Shown piece after piece: positions 15,778 through 24,900 of a DNA stretch of 33,989 bases. The position numbers were made by a program, and so were the translations under genes. Source of the DNA: a virus. Where the stretch lies: positions 1 to 33,989 of the IMG/VR virus record IMGVR_UViG_3300044625_002179. One strand, given 5' to 3'. Under the pieces are notes generated by a model that did not search any database, was not told the DNA's origin, and saw only the letters and a list, made by a program, of their open reading frames with translations. The first letter of the stretch is position 1; the number at the start of each line of letters is the position of its first letter.

Positions 15778-18696
15778 TTATACTAAAGTAGTTATGAGTT
15801 CACCAGCATCACTGACTGTTACTCTGTATTTAAAGTTGCTGGGTGATCTCAGAATGATTCCTTTGGTAGAATCTGTGATTTCAATGTCACTGTTGGTTGA
15901 AACAGTGCCAGTGAGAGTACCACCCGAAAGTGGCAAATAATTTGATGTAATGGATCCTGGTACTTGAACATTGGTGACTTGTTTTACAGTAAAAATTACA
16001 CCAGGAGCAGCAGGTGTTGTTGGTGTTGTATTGGGTGGCAGAGAGACTATAGAGACGCCTGTATCTGCTGCTGCCCATTTTATGCCAATTGCATCGCCAT
16101 TATTCACTGTGGTGATGAAAGGTGTGACCGTCACAATTTTACCTGTTATATGGCCTGTTTTTGCATGAACGGTAAAAACAGAATTTGAATTGGGAATATC
16201 TGCACCATTTTTAGTAAACCAAACTTGAACATCTTCCTGAGCATTATGACTATTTTCAATTTGTAAGCTGTAGATAATTTCATATGTTCCAGCATACTGG
16301 AAAATTATGTTGTTGCTGCTGAGAGAAATGCCATTAGATTCAAATGTACCACTCATGGCTACTGTATAAGCACTTGTGGGGCTTGTGGCATTTTGATTTC
16401 GTTCATCATAAAATGAACCATAGTAGCCAGTAGCACCTGCTGCTGATACAGGCGTTCCTGCAGTCCACTTATTCAAAATTGCATTGTATGTTAACACCTG
16501 ACCATTAACAGGAGCAGGAATACTAACATCATTGAGTGCAGACAAATAACTTACACCAGTGCTTGCACCCCATGATGCAGAGTTAGCATTGACTGTTGTG
16601 TAAGTTGATATATTGTTAGCGCTTTGTGTGCTAAAACTTGTGTAGGTGTTTTGCCAATTTGCTGTTAAAGCTCTAACTTCAGCATCAGTGGTATTATCTA
16701 TGCCCCATGCTGCGCTATTAGTGTTAACGGTTGAATAAGTGCCTTGCCAATTTGCTGTAAGTGCTTTAACATCTGCTCCTTGATAGTTCCAAGTTGTAGC
16801 ACTATTTGCATTAACAGTTGAATATACTGAACTCCATTTATTGCTGTTGCCGCTGTCAGCATAAATTATCTGCGAGCTACTCAATGTACCATTCACTGTT
16901 ACATCACCTGTTACATTGAAGCCAGACAATTCATACTGTGTAATATCAACTATGGTCATGTATGCAGATGTGGCATACAATGTTGTTGTTGACAAAGTAT
17001 CAGTGATGGTAACGCTGCCAGCAATTGTACCACCTGACAAAGGCAAATAGTTGCCAACAGCAACTGCACCACCACTCAAAGCTGAAAGAGAAACAGTGTT
17101 GCCATTTGGAGCAATGGTGAGCTGTGCAGTGCTTTCATTAAAAGACAATGTCTGAGAACCACCACTGCTTTGAGAAAAAATATCAGCCAAATCCACGCCA
17201 GCAGACAAGATCTGACCATTGGACACATTCAATGTTCCATTCATGGTGCCTCCATCTGCAAACTGCATGGCTACTGAACCACCGCCGCCATATGATTGAA
17301 CATATATTTGCATTTTTGCATGCAATTCCTTTTGAATGTTCATCAATTGAGCATTCAAATCTTTGCTTACATCTGATTTATAAGATGCAAGAGCATCACG
17401 CACAGCATTGCGTGCTGAAGAACGAGCTTCAGAAATTACATCAGTTTGTTCTTCAGCAATGTTGTCTTTGAGCACCTGTGCAACACTTTGCTCAATGCTT
17501 TGCATGCGCTGTTCATGCAATTGCTGCGCTGTTGCATTGAGCTGCTGCAGTGCATTTTGAATTTTTTCTGCAATGATTGCATCTGCATTTTTTATGCAAT
17601 CCACAACATCAGTTGATGCTGCTGCAACCACTTTGTTGATCTCATTGGACATTTGACCAACTTTTTCATCATAAGCATCAGTTGTTTCATTTATATTTTG
17701 CTGCAACCAATCGTGCTGTTTAATCAACAGTTCTGCAACTTTTGCATCAAATTTTTGCATTTGAGATTGCTCAATTTGCTCATGCAATTGGCTAATCTGC
17801 ATTTGAACAAATGCATCAATGTCAGCATCTTTTTTAGCATTGCTTTCATCCACCATTTTTAGGTGATTAGCAATTTCTAAGCTGAGCTTCTCTTTGATTG
17901 CAGCCATGCTGTTGATGGTTGCAATGGAAATATCCTGCTGCAAATGCTGCAATGATTGCTCTTTGTTTTCATCAAGCAATTGAACGCATTTTTCTGTCCA
18001 TTGATGTTCAACATCAGCAATGGCTTCTTCTGCATAAGCAGTCAAATGATGCTCCGTGGATAAAGCCCAATCTTTGAGTTGCTGCCTAAACATCTCAATG
18101 CTTTGCTGCACCAGTTCAATGCCATCTTGCTGAAGCTTGTTTTGCAAATTGAGCGCTTCAGTTAATATTGATTGCTTGGTTTGCTGCAATTCAAAGCTTA
18201 CTTGATCAGACAATTCTTCTTGAATTGTCTGCAAATGTTGAGCAATTTTGTTTTGTTGCTGCAATTTAGCTTGTTGCTTGAGATCCACAACATCAATGGT
18301 GATGGATTCATCAACAACAACATTATCCACAACTGCTGCCATTTGCTCAGCAATGCAATCAACAACCGTTGCATCTTCTTCAGCAATTTCTTGCAATTGA
18401 TGCTGCTCAATTAAAATTCCATCAACAAGCGAGTTTTCGTTGATGAATATGCCTTGCTGCTCGCTTTTGATGAGAATAAATTCTACATCTTTGTAAAGTT
18501 GATCTTTGACAACCACATCCACCTTGATGATTGGATTGTTGTTGATGTATGTATGCGCTTGCTTGATTATGGCAAAATCCTTGCCATAATCAATGTTAAA
18601 AACATCAAGAAATGCTTCAGTTATGTTGCTGCAAGCAATTACGCTCGGCCCTACATCAACTATGCTTGCATTATGTTTTGCGACTTCAATGACCAT
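15778..18696 (-). CDS. Long tail fibre with coiled-coil shaft and C1q/TNF-like domain
   Basis: 972 residues. Residues 1-130 are a mixed alpha/beta N-terminal (attachment) domain. Residues about 135-465 are a long Gln/Glu/Lys-rich coiled coil. A Gly hinge (469-473) leads to beta-rich segments with 'NYLPLSGGTIAGSVTI' (549-564), a motif typical of fibres and repeated at 919-931. Residues 620-710 carry modules 'ALTANWQGTYSTVNTNSAAW'. Residues 755-905 look like a C1q/TNF-like jelly roll ('IIFQYAGTYEIIYSLQIENS', 'VWFTKNGADIPNSNSVF'), a fold that makes trimeric receptor-binding heads. The last 50 residues form a short beta cap. It begins with a TAAATA element 8 nt upstream. The coiled coil and trimeric head predict a trimeric fibre. 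Confidence 0.85.
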   Translation of the reverse strand: MVIEVAKHNASIVDVGPSVIACSNITEAFLDVFNIDYGKDFAIIKQAHTYINNNPIIKVDVVVKDQLYKDVEFILIKSEQQGIFINENSLVDGILIEQHQLQEIAEEDATVVDCIAEQMAAVVDNVVVDESITIDVVDLKQQAKLQQQNKIAQHLQTIQEELSDQVSFELQQTKQSILTEALNLQNKLQQDGIELVQQSIEMFRQQLKDWALSTEHHLTAYAEEAIADVEHQWTEKCVQLLDENKEQSLQHLQQDISIATINSMAAIKEKLSLEIANHLKMVDESNAKKDADIDAFVQMQISQLHEQIEQSQMQKFDAKVAELLIKQHDWLQQNINETTDAYDEKVGQMSNEINKVVAAASTDVVDCIKNADAIIAEKIQNALQQLNATAQQLHEQRMQSIEQSVAQVLKDNIAEEQTDVISEARSSARNAVRDALASYKSDVSKDLNAQLMNIQKELHAKMQIYVQSYGGGGSVAMQFADGGTMNGTLNVSNGQILSAGVDLADIFSQSSGGSQTLSFNESTAQLTIAPNGNTVSLSALSGGAVAVGNYLPLSGGTIAGSVTITDTLSTTTLYATSAYMTIVDITQYELSGFNVTGDVTVNGTLSSSQIIYADSGNSNKWSSVYSTVNANSATTWNYQGADVKALTANWQGTYSTVNTNSAAWGIDNTTDAEVRALTANWQNTYTSFSTQSANNISTYTTVNANSASWGASTGVSYLSALNDVSIPAPVNGQVLTYNAILNKWTAGTPVSAAGATGYYGSFYDERNQNATSPTSAYTVAMSGTFESNGISLSSNNIIFQYAGTYEIIYSLQIENSHNAQEDVQVWFTKNGADIPNSNSVFTVHAKTGHITGKIVTVTPFITTVNNGDAIGIKWAAADTGVSIVSLPPNTTPTTPAAPGVIFTVKQVTNVQVPGSITSNYLPLSGGTLTGTVSTNSDIEITDSTKGIILRSPSNFKYRVTVSDAGELITTLV

Positions 18697-18704
18697 TTTG
18701 TGGT

Positions 18705-18710
18705 TATTTA
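18705..18710 (-). promoter_or_regulatory. TAAATA late-promoter-like element before the long fibre
   Basis: Minus strand ACTAAATA, then ACCACAAA, then the ATG at 18696; the 8-nt gap is the longest among the elements. The rest of the 38-nt gap to the PQ-loop gene (18697-18734) shows no clear terminator. Confidence 0.5.
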
Positions 18711-18734
18711 GTCGTGCAGCGCGGCCTTCAATTA

Positions 18735-18986
18735 TTAATCTTTATATTTGTACCAAATTATGACTAGCAGCATAATAAAGTTCAAAATATAATTGGCAAG
18801 CAATGGAATTTGCAATGCTGGTTGATTGTAAACGTAAATGAAGCAAAAGATTTCACCCCAAAACCACATGTTCAAAAAGCCCCAACTCAATCCACGAGCG
18901 TGTTTTTGCTGCAAAACCATGAGCATTTGTGGCAATGCACAAAATGCAAACAACATGCTTCCAAGCCATCCAATTGCTTCCATCAT
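18735..18986 (-). CDS. PQ-loop membrane protein, SemiSWEET-like half transporter
   Basis: 83 residues, three predicted membrane helices. 'GWLGSMLFAFCALPQMLMVL' contains the diagnostic Pro-Gln, followed by 'KHARGLSWGFLNMWFWGEIF' with the conserved GLS.gf..W..G and 'PLLANYILNFIMLLVIIWYK'. That is the single triple-helix bundle of SemiSWEET or PQ-loop proteins, which dimerise to form sugar or amino-acid transporters in the inner membrane. Length is typical for bacterial SemiSWEETs. Its start overlaps the stop of the 69-residue gene by 4 nt, placing it last in the sugar-nucleotide cassette, so sugar movement is a reasonable inference. Substrate unknown. Confidence 0.75.
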   Translation of the reverse strand: MMEAIGWLGSMLFAFCALPQMLMVLQQKHARGLSWGFLNMWFWGEIFCFIYVYNQPALQIPLLANYILNFIMLLVIIWYKYKD

Positions 18987-19192
18987 ATGGGCATCAAATC
19001 AAAAGAATCATCTGCATTCCAAATGATGCAATATCGTTTGCTGAATTCACTCAACTGCTCCGCACTGGGCTTTTTGACAATTACTCCCATGAGTCTCTCG
19101 CATTGTTTTTTGACAATGATGAATTTGTGAGAATGAGCTGCATTTTCAGCCCAAAAAGCCACATCATCATATGTTATTGTGCATCTTTTCAT
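18983..19192 (-). CDS. 69-residue protein of unknown function in the sugar cassette
   Basis: Not recognised. Sequence runs through 'YDDVAFWAENAAHSHKFIIV', a basic stretch 'KKQCERLMGVIVKKPSAEQL' and 'RYCIIWNADDSFDLMPI'; alpha/beta, no signal peptide or membrane segment. It overlaps the 3' end of rmlA by 26 nt and the PQ-loop start by 4 nt. Such tight packing on the same strand argues that it is a real, co-translated gene of the cassette. The sequence does not show an enzyme motif. Confidence 0.65.
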   Translation of the reverse strand: MKRCTITYDDVAFWAENAAHSHKFIIVKKQCERLMGVIVKKPSAEQLSEFSKRYCIIWNADDSFDLMPI

Positions 19193-19949
19193 ATTTGAGT
19201 TGTATCACTGGCTTGCTGCTGCGTTGTTCAATGGTTCTCACAAGATTTGCACAATCCAGCAAATCATCATGATTGCCAGCATCAAACCAAAATCCATTGA
19301 GCTTTTTCACTTTCACCTGTGAGTCAAATGTATCCATGTCTCTTATCAAATCAACTATTTCCAATTCATTTCTTTTGGAAGGTTTTAAAAGCTTAGCTCT
19401 TTGACATGCAGCATTGCTCAAAGCATACATTCCTATGACTGCATCCTTGCTTATAAACTGCTGCGGCTTTTCAATCAATTCATCAATGCATCCATCAGGC
19501 TTGCACGTGACAACACCATAACGTTCTGGATGTTGCACTGGAAAGGTATAAATGCTGTTGCAGTCCATTTCAATTGCATCATGATTAATGATGATGTTGT
19601 CTCCAAGAATTAATACTGCATCACAACCATCAAGCCATTGTTCAGCAATGATGAATGCTTCTGGCAATCCTTTGGGCTCATGTTGAACAGCAAATGTTAT
19701 GTTCAAGTCATTGTCATCAATGATTTTGCGCAATGCTTTTTCAAACAAATGCTGCTGATCTGGCATGGTGATGATCATGATGTCTTTGATGTTCATCTGC
19801 ATCAATGTGTTGATGGGATAACAAATCATAGGATATTTGTAAACTGGCAACAATTGCTTGCTCACAGCAAGTGTCAGGGGGTGCAAACGTGTGCCATTTC
19901 CACCAGCTAAAATAATGCCACGAGGCGATTTTTTATTTTGATGCATCAT
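19167..19949 (-). CDS. rmlA: Glucose-1-phosphate thymidylyltransferase
   Basis: Joins glucose-1-phosphate to dTTP (or a related NTP) to give dTDP-glucose, the first step of nucleotide-rhamnose synthesis. The start at 19949 (261 residues) lies 2 nt after the rmlB stop; a longer frame back to 19994 would overlap rmlB and lacks homology. Motifs: 'GIILAGGNGTRLHPLT' nucleotide-binding signature at the N-terminus, 'SKQLLPVYKYPMICYPI', 'AVLILGDNIII', 'IDELIEKPQQF' and 'GFWFDAGNHDDLLDC'. These are the RmlA marks, including the Asp residues of the metal site. It is about 30 residues shorter than most RmlA proteins, mainly at the C-terminal allosteric region, so feedback by dTDP-rhamnose may be lost. 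Confidence 0.93.
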   Translation of the reverse strand: MMHQNKKSPRGIILAGGNGTRLHPLTLAVSKQLLPVYKYPMICYPINTLMQMNIKDIMIITMPDQQHLFEKALRKIIDDNDLNITFAVQHEPKGLPEAFIIAEQWLDGCDAVLILGDNIIINHDAIEMDCNSIYTFPVQHPERYGVVTCKPDGCIDELIEKPQQFISKDAVIGMYALSNAACQRAKLLKPSKRNELEIVDLIRDMDTFDSQVKVKKLNGFWFDAGNHDDLLDCANLVRTIEQRSSKPVIQLKYEKMHNNI

Positions 19950-19951
19950 AA

Positions 19952-20950
19952 TTAAAATTCTGTTGCTGAGCAAATTTTGCTTTTGCAAAACCATTTTATG
20001 CTTTGCTGCAAACCATCTTCAAAGTTTATTTTGGGCTGCCATGCAAGCTGTGTTCTTGCTTTGGTGCTGTCAATGCTGTAGCGTTTGTCATGTCCTGGCC
20101 TATCTGGCACAAACTTGATCAATGCGCGGTGATTGGCATTCATTAAATGGCAAATTTTCTTGATGAGTTCAATGTTGGAAATTTCATAGCCAGTGCCAAG
20201 ATTATAATGCTCGCCAATTTTACCATTCTTGATGGCTGCTAAAATTCCTGTGCAATGATCTGCAGCATGAATCCATTCACGGTAATTTTTACCATCACCA
20301 TAAACTGGAATTTGATTGTGAAGATAAATGTTGCCAATGACTCTGGGCAGCAATTTTTCATTATGCTGACCTGGTCCGTAATTGTTGCAGCAATGAGTGA
20401 TGATGGCAGGAAAGCCATGAGTATTCACATATGCATCAACCAAATGATCTCCTGCAGCTTTGCTAGCTGAATAAGGATTGCGTGGTGCATATGGTGTTGT
20501 CTCTTTGAAGCTCTCTTGTTCTCCTGTTAGAGAACCAAATACCTCATCTGTTGATACTTGAATGAAGCGCTTGTGGGAGAACTCATTGCTCCATGTTCTA
20601 GAACATGCATCCAACAATGCAGCAACTCCTGTTACATTGGTTTCAATGAAGGGCATGCAATTGCTGATGCTGTTATCAACATGTGATTCTGCAGCAAAAT
20701 TTACAACCACGTCAATGTTGTGTTGCTGTAGCAACATTTCTACCAATTGTGAATTGTTGATGCTGCCCTTGTAGTAATGAATATTATCTACACAGCAAAG
20801 AGTCTTGACTGATAAAGCTGCAGGTGCATTGATGGCTGCATACGTGAGAGCATCAAGCACCACAACTGTTTCAAAGTTTTGTTTGGCAAGCTGAACAAAA
20901 TGTGATCCAATGAAACCACAACCACCTGTTATTAAGATATTTTTATGCAT
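19952..20950 (-). CDS. rmlB: dTDP-glucose 4,6-dehydratase
   Basis: 332 residues, normal length. An extended short-chain dehydrogenase: NAD motif 'ITGGCGFIGSHF' (7-18), 'NFAAESHVDNSI', the catalytic 'STDEVFG' and the 'YSASKAAGDHL' Tyr/Lys pair, then 'NNYGPGQHNEKLLPRVI', a hallmark of RmlB, and 'DRPGHDKRYSID' near the C-terminus. It converts NDP-glucose to NDP-4-keto-6-deoxyglucose. The ATG lies inside the end of the epimerase gene: ATGCATAA (20943-20950) holds both its start and the upstream TAA, an 8-nt overlap predicting coupled translation. rmlA follows after 2 nt. Confidence 0.95.
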   Translation of the reverse strand: MHKNILITGGCGFIGSHFVQLAKQNFETVVVLDALTYAAINAPAALSVKTLCCVDNIHYYKGSINNSQLVEMLLQQHNIDVVVNFAAESHVDNSISNCMPFIETNVTGVAALLDACSRTWSNEFSHKRFIQVSTDEVFGSLTGEQESFKETTPYAPRNPYSASKAAGDHLVDAYVNTHGFPAIITHCCNNYGPGQHNEKLLPRVIGNIYLHNQIPVYGDGKNYREWIHAADHCTGILAAIKNGKIGEHYNLGTGYEISNIELIKKICHLMNANHRALIKFVPDRPGHDKRYSIDSTKARTQLAWQPKINFEDGLQQSIKWFCKSKICSATEF

Positions 20951-21821
20951 GTTGTTTTAAATTAAAAGCGTATTCATCAATGGCCAGTTGCATTGCATCT
21001 TCAATGGGTGTAAGATTGATGCCCTCGCGAATTGCAAATGAACTATCCAACACGCAATTGCTGCGTGGTGTTGCTACTGTCTTTTCAAAATCTTCAATGT
21101 TTTTAAAATACAATTTGTTGCTAACTAAATTGCGCTTGGCAAGCATTTCAACCACTTGTTTGGTGGTTAAATATCCTGGCTGTGTCAAATTATAAATGCC
21201 TACTGCATGTTGCAGATTGTGAGCTGCTGCAACAAATTCATTGAGTTGTGAGAAAGAATTTGTTGCATTCAATAGAATTGGATACTTGATGATTTTGGAT
21301 ATGTAGTTGCGCTCATCATTTTCACCATCAAAAGGAATTCGCAATCTAACAATGGTGACATTGTAATCTTTTTCGATCAATTGTTCGCCCAAAGCTTTGG
21401 TGCCACTATACCATGAATATTTTGATGAATCAAAACAAAAATTTGGTTTATCTTTTTCAGTGAATTCTCGAGTTGGTGCATGTGCTTGATCACAAGCATC
21501 ATCTGTAAAAATGCATCCAGATGATACGTGCAACAAACTTATTGCATAATCATTGCAAAACTTGCGCAACTGTTGTGGCAGAAACGCATTGGCCATGAGT
21601 GCTGCATCTTTGTTCAATTCACATGCATCCACATTGGGCTTGCCCACATAAGCTGCACAATTATAAATTGCTGAAACTTTGTTGCGCAAACAAACTTTTC
21701 TAAGCTCATTTGTGTTGAGTGGAAATCTAATGCTGCAAGTTAAAAAATTAATGTCATTGCTTTTGAAGTATTTTTCAAAAGCTCTACCAACATAACCAGT
21801 CGCGCCAAGGAGCAGAATCAT
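20943..21821 (-). CDS. UER1-like NDP-4-keto-6-deoxyglucose 3,5-epimerase/4-reductase
   Basis: 292 residues from the ATG at 21821, chosen because the NAD motif 'GATGYVG' then lies at residues 6-12; the frame is open further up to 21875. It has the SDR triad 'YSGTK' (138-142). Diagnostic segments are 'YNCAAYVGKPNVDACELNK' (53-71), 'SSGCIFTDD' (100-108), 'DKPNF' (124-128), 'RNYISKIIKY' (171-180), 'GIYNLTQPG' (208-216) and 'ATPRSNCVLD' (250-259). These match plant RHM/UER1 and the mimivirus UGER enzyme much better than RmlD. That family performs both the 3,5-epimerisation and the 4-reduction. With rmlA and rmlB it would complete a three-gene NDP-rhamnose route; no rmlC or rmlD is in the window. 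A simple 4-reductase or epimerase remains possible. Confidence 0.85.
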   Translation of the reverse strand: MILLLGATGYVGRAFEKYFKSNDINFLTCSIRFPLNTNELRKVCLRNKVSAIYNCAAYVGKPNVDACELNKDAALMANAFLPQQLRKFCNDYAISLLHVSSGCIFTDDACDQAHAPTREFTEKDKPNFCFDSSKYSWYSGTKALGEQLIEKDYNVTIVRLRIPFDGENDERNYISKIIKYPILLNATNSFSQLNEFVAAAHNLQHAVGIYNLTQPGYLTTKQVVEMLAKRNLVSNKLYFKNIEDFEKTVATPRSNCVLDSSFAIREGINLTPIEDAMQLAIDEYAFNLKQHA

Positions 21822-21915
21822 GGATGCATTTAATTTGTTGCATTGCAATTGCAACACTAATGCATGCTGCTGCAAACAAAATTAAAAAGGCAATGTGTTC
21901 ATGTTCATCTTGCAT
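21784..21915 (-). CDS. Possible 43-residue membrane peptide
   Basis: ATG at 21915 sits 11 nt inside the end of the 1003-residue gene; the frame reads 'MQDEHEHIAFLILFAAACIS' then 'VAIAMQQIKCIHDSAPW' and ends at TAG 21784. The acidic start and one hydrophobic helix would suit a one-pass membrane protein. It fills the only larger gap in the cluster (21822-21904) but overlaps the epimerase start by 38 nt. The gap could instead be non-coding, or part of a longer epimerase N-terminus. Confidence 0.3.
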   Translation of the reverse strand: MQDEHEHIAFLILFAAACISVAIAMQQIKCIHDSAPWRDWLCW

Positions 21916-24900
21916 CAATTAATTTATTGTATGAATTGACTCGTTCAAATAAAACATTGAAATTTTTAATTTTTAATGTGCGATTTTCAGCTTGCACTTG
22001 ATCATTAGCAAAATCATCATATGTGGAAATTCGCAATGTACCAGCAGGGCTAACATGCATAACACTACCGCGGTTGCTGATGGCAATGATCTTATCATTG
22101 TTTAACTTCAATGTTATTATAAAAGCAAATTCATCAAATCTGCTTCTGTTTTGTTTGTATTCACTCAATATTTGATTGGCATTGCGTGCCAAGTAACTGA
22201 ATGGCCTGAAATACAATCCTATGGGCTTTGCATCAAAGTTGCTCACAAGTTTATTGAGGCGATCTCTCACTGCCATCAAATACTGCTGCGCAAATGATGC
22301 TTTGCTTGCATCTCTGTTATCACTTGCAGCAAGTGATAACAAGTGTTCAATTGCAGACCATGATGGATTTTGCTTGTAAAAGAAATAATGCATGCCCACA
22401 GCTCCATGGTTTATATCCCATGTTTGATTGCCACTGCGCACTTGAATATCTTCTGCATCTTTGTATTCCAATGGTGTTTTTAAAAAGCTTGTCAAATCTT
22501 TGTTTCTCAACACCTCACTAACATAAACATTGGAAATATTGACTGCATTTGGGTAAAGCAGTGCTGCAGTATTGGGAGGTTTGCGAGATGATTTTGGAAA
22601 ACAAACAGCAATGCGCTGCACAAAATTTGGTGCTTGTGCATTAATTGCTCTTATTTTTGCAACATAAACATCTGCAAATGTTTTATAAATGGACTGAAAC
22701 AAAGCATCACTCAATGGCACATTGTTTTCAATTTGTTTTTCCAATGATTTAGCAACAGCCAGTGCAATGGAACTTTGATCAACTGCAAAGTAACCAGCAG
22801 ATCGCTTCATTGATTCTAGTATTGCACTGGTGCGTGCATTAATTGCATTGGCGCTGCGCTGATGTGCTTCATTATCCAGTACATCATCAAGCATTTGCAT
22901 GTATATGCCAATGATGTTGACTTTTGCTTTGTCTGAAACATTTGATTTAACAAGTTCAGCTAATTTTTCTAAAACCTGCTCATTATCACCTTCATCTGCT
23001 TTCCATTGCATCATTTGCAAGCCACCAGTTTTGAGGTAATCAGCAAAGCTTGCTGATAAAGCATCTCGCAAATCTTTGTTGATGTAGTTTGTGGTTTCAC
23101 TCAAAACATCAGCAATGAATGCACGCATGCGGCCATATGTAGATGCACCTTCAAAGCGAATGGTGCCATCCTGCACTTTTTTTGTCAATGCACTGCATAC
23201 TTTGTTGAATTTTTCTGGAAACAAAGTTTTTATTGTGTTGGCTTTGGCATATGAAAAACTTGATGCAAAGGCTCTTAAATTGTTAGCATCAAGCAAAGAT
23301 GCATTTGCATCTTTTAAGAATGCATTCACAAATGCTTGCAATTTGTTTTTCCAATCATCAAACAAGCTTATGGCCAGCTGACTATAATTTAAAATTGTAC
23401 CAGTTGTAACTCCTTCAGCTTTGCCTTTGAACTGTTCAAACAATGGATAATTATCTGGCATTTTGCTGAAAATGCGCTGAAACATAATGTACTTTGGCAA
23501 AACATAAGCTTGATAACTCATCAAATCTTTGGTTGTTGATGGTGTTACATTAAACACATCTCTCAGATAATCATTTGCATCAGCATAGTTTTTATTAGCA
23601 AGAGCATTGACTGTTTCAATGTCTGGCGATCTTGTTAAAAAGATGGCATAATCATTGGCATATGAACTACTAAAAGTTTCAGAAATATCTAACTTTTTGA
23701 ATGGAGCAGTTACAATGTTGCTAACAGGACTGTTGAGCATAAAATCCAACAGAGATTCATAATCAGTTGCATTGGCTTTGAATATTGGTGCACCTTGACC
23801 AGCATTGTTGAGTCTGTTTTTAATTTCACCGCTAACAAAACCTGATTGCGGTTTTGGTACAACTGCATAATCAACAAAGCCATACACATCCAGGGAAATC
23901 CAAGATGGAAAATATAAACTTATGGTGGGCAAGCACCAATATCCTGTGCAGTGGCGCTGCACAGTGGCAAACTCTTGACTTGTTTTTACTTGAATAACTT
24001 TTTTTGCATCATCAACATCTTGCAGCAAATAATATAAATTGGAATTATTTGTGTAAATGGGATCACCAATTTTCTCTTTAAAAAATTCCTTGGTCAATTC
24101 AAGTGATTGTGATATTTCTGTTGTTGTGTTGTATACAGGTATGTAAGGCTTTATAGCATCAACCAACATTGGTCTGATGTCTCTATAAAAGCGCATGACA
24201 TCTCGCTTGATTTTGGTATTGCCCAAATTCACCTGCTCCATGTGAGCAGTGAGAAGACTTTTTACAAAAGGACCATCTTCTTTGGTAATGCTGGGTAATC
24301 TTGTTCTTTGTTCTTTTTTTCCCTCTTTGACAGTTGCAATATAATCATGCGGTGTGAGATTATAAACAATGTATCTCATGTACCTTTGATCTGGTGAAGG
24401 ATCAAACAATCGTGCCAAAACTTCAAAAAAAGCAGATTGAGTCTGGCCACCATAGGCACCACTGCTTTCTTGCCTGTAAAACGTTTCAAACTCAGGACTG
24501 CTTATAACTTCCTGCTTGTTGTAAATCTCCAAATCTTTTGCGGCATTTTCCAGATCAGGTGTAATATTTCTATATGCACGCTGCAAGTCTTTGCTGAGCA
24601 CTGGACTACCGCCAGTTTGATCCTCATTGTATTGTTTGAGAATGCGGCGAGTTTTTTGCTGATTTGCTTGATCAAACTGAATTACATTGCGCTTGAGATT
24701 ATCTATGATGTAATCAATGTAAATGCCTTTGTGCTCTGGGCTTGTTAATTCATAAGTTGGATCATAAAGTTCCGCAATTTTATCAACAAACTCTTCAGCA
24801 TTTAGCTCTTCATCAAACGCATCACTGAATTGATTATAAATATCCCGAATAAAGCTCTGATCTTTTGATAATCTGGTACGTTTTCTGATGTAATTCTCTA

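Noticed and set aside
18711-18734. GC-rich 'gtgcagcgcggccttc' stretch as a terminator
   Set aside because: It does not fold into a convincing stem with a T-run in either direction.
19950-19994. Longer N-terminus for rmlA (start at 19994)
   Set aside because: It would overlap the end of rmlB by 43 nt and adds residues before the nucleotide-binding motif that RmlA proteins do not have.
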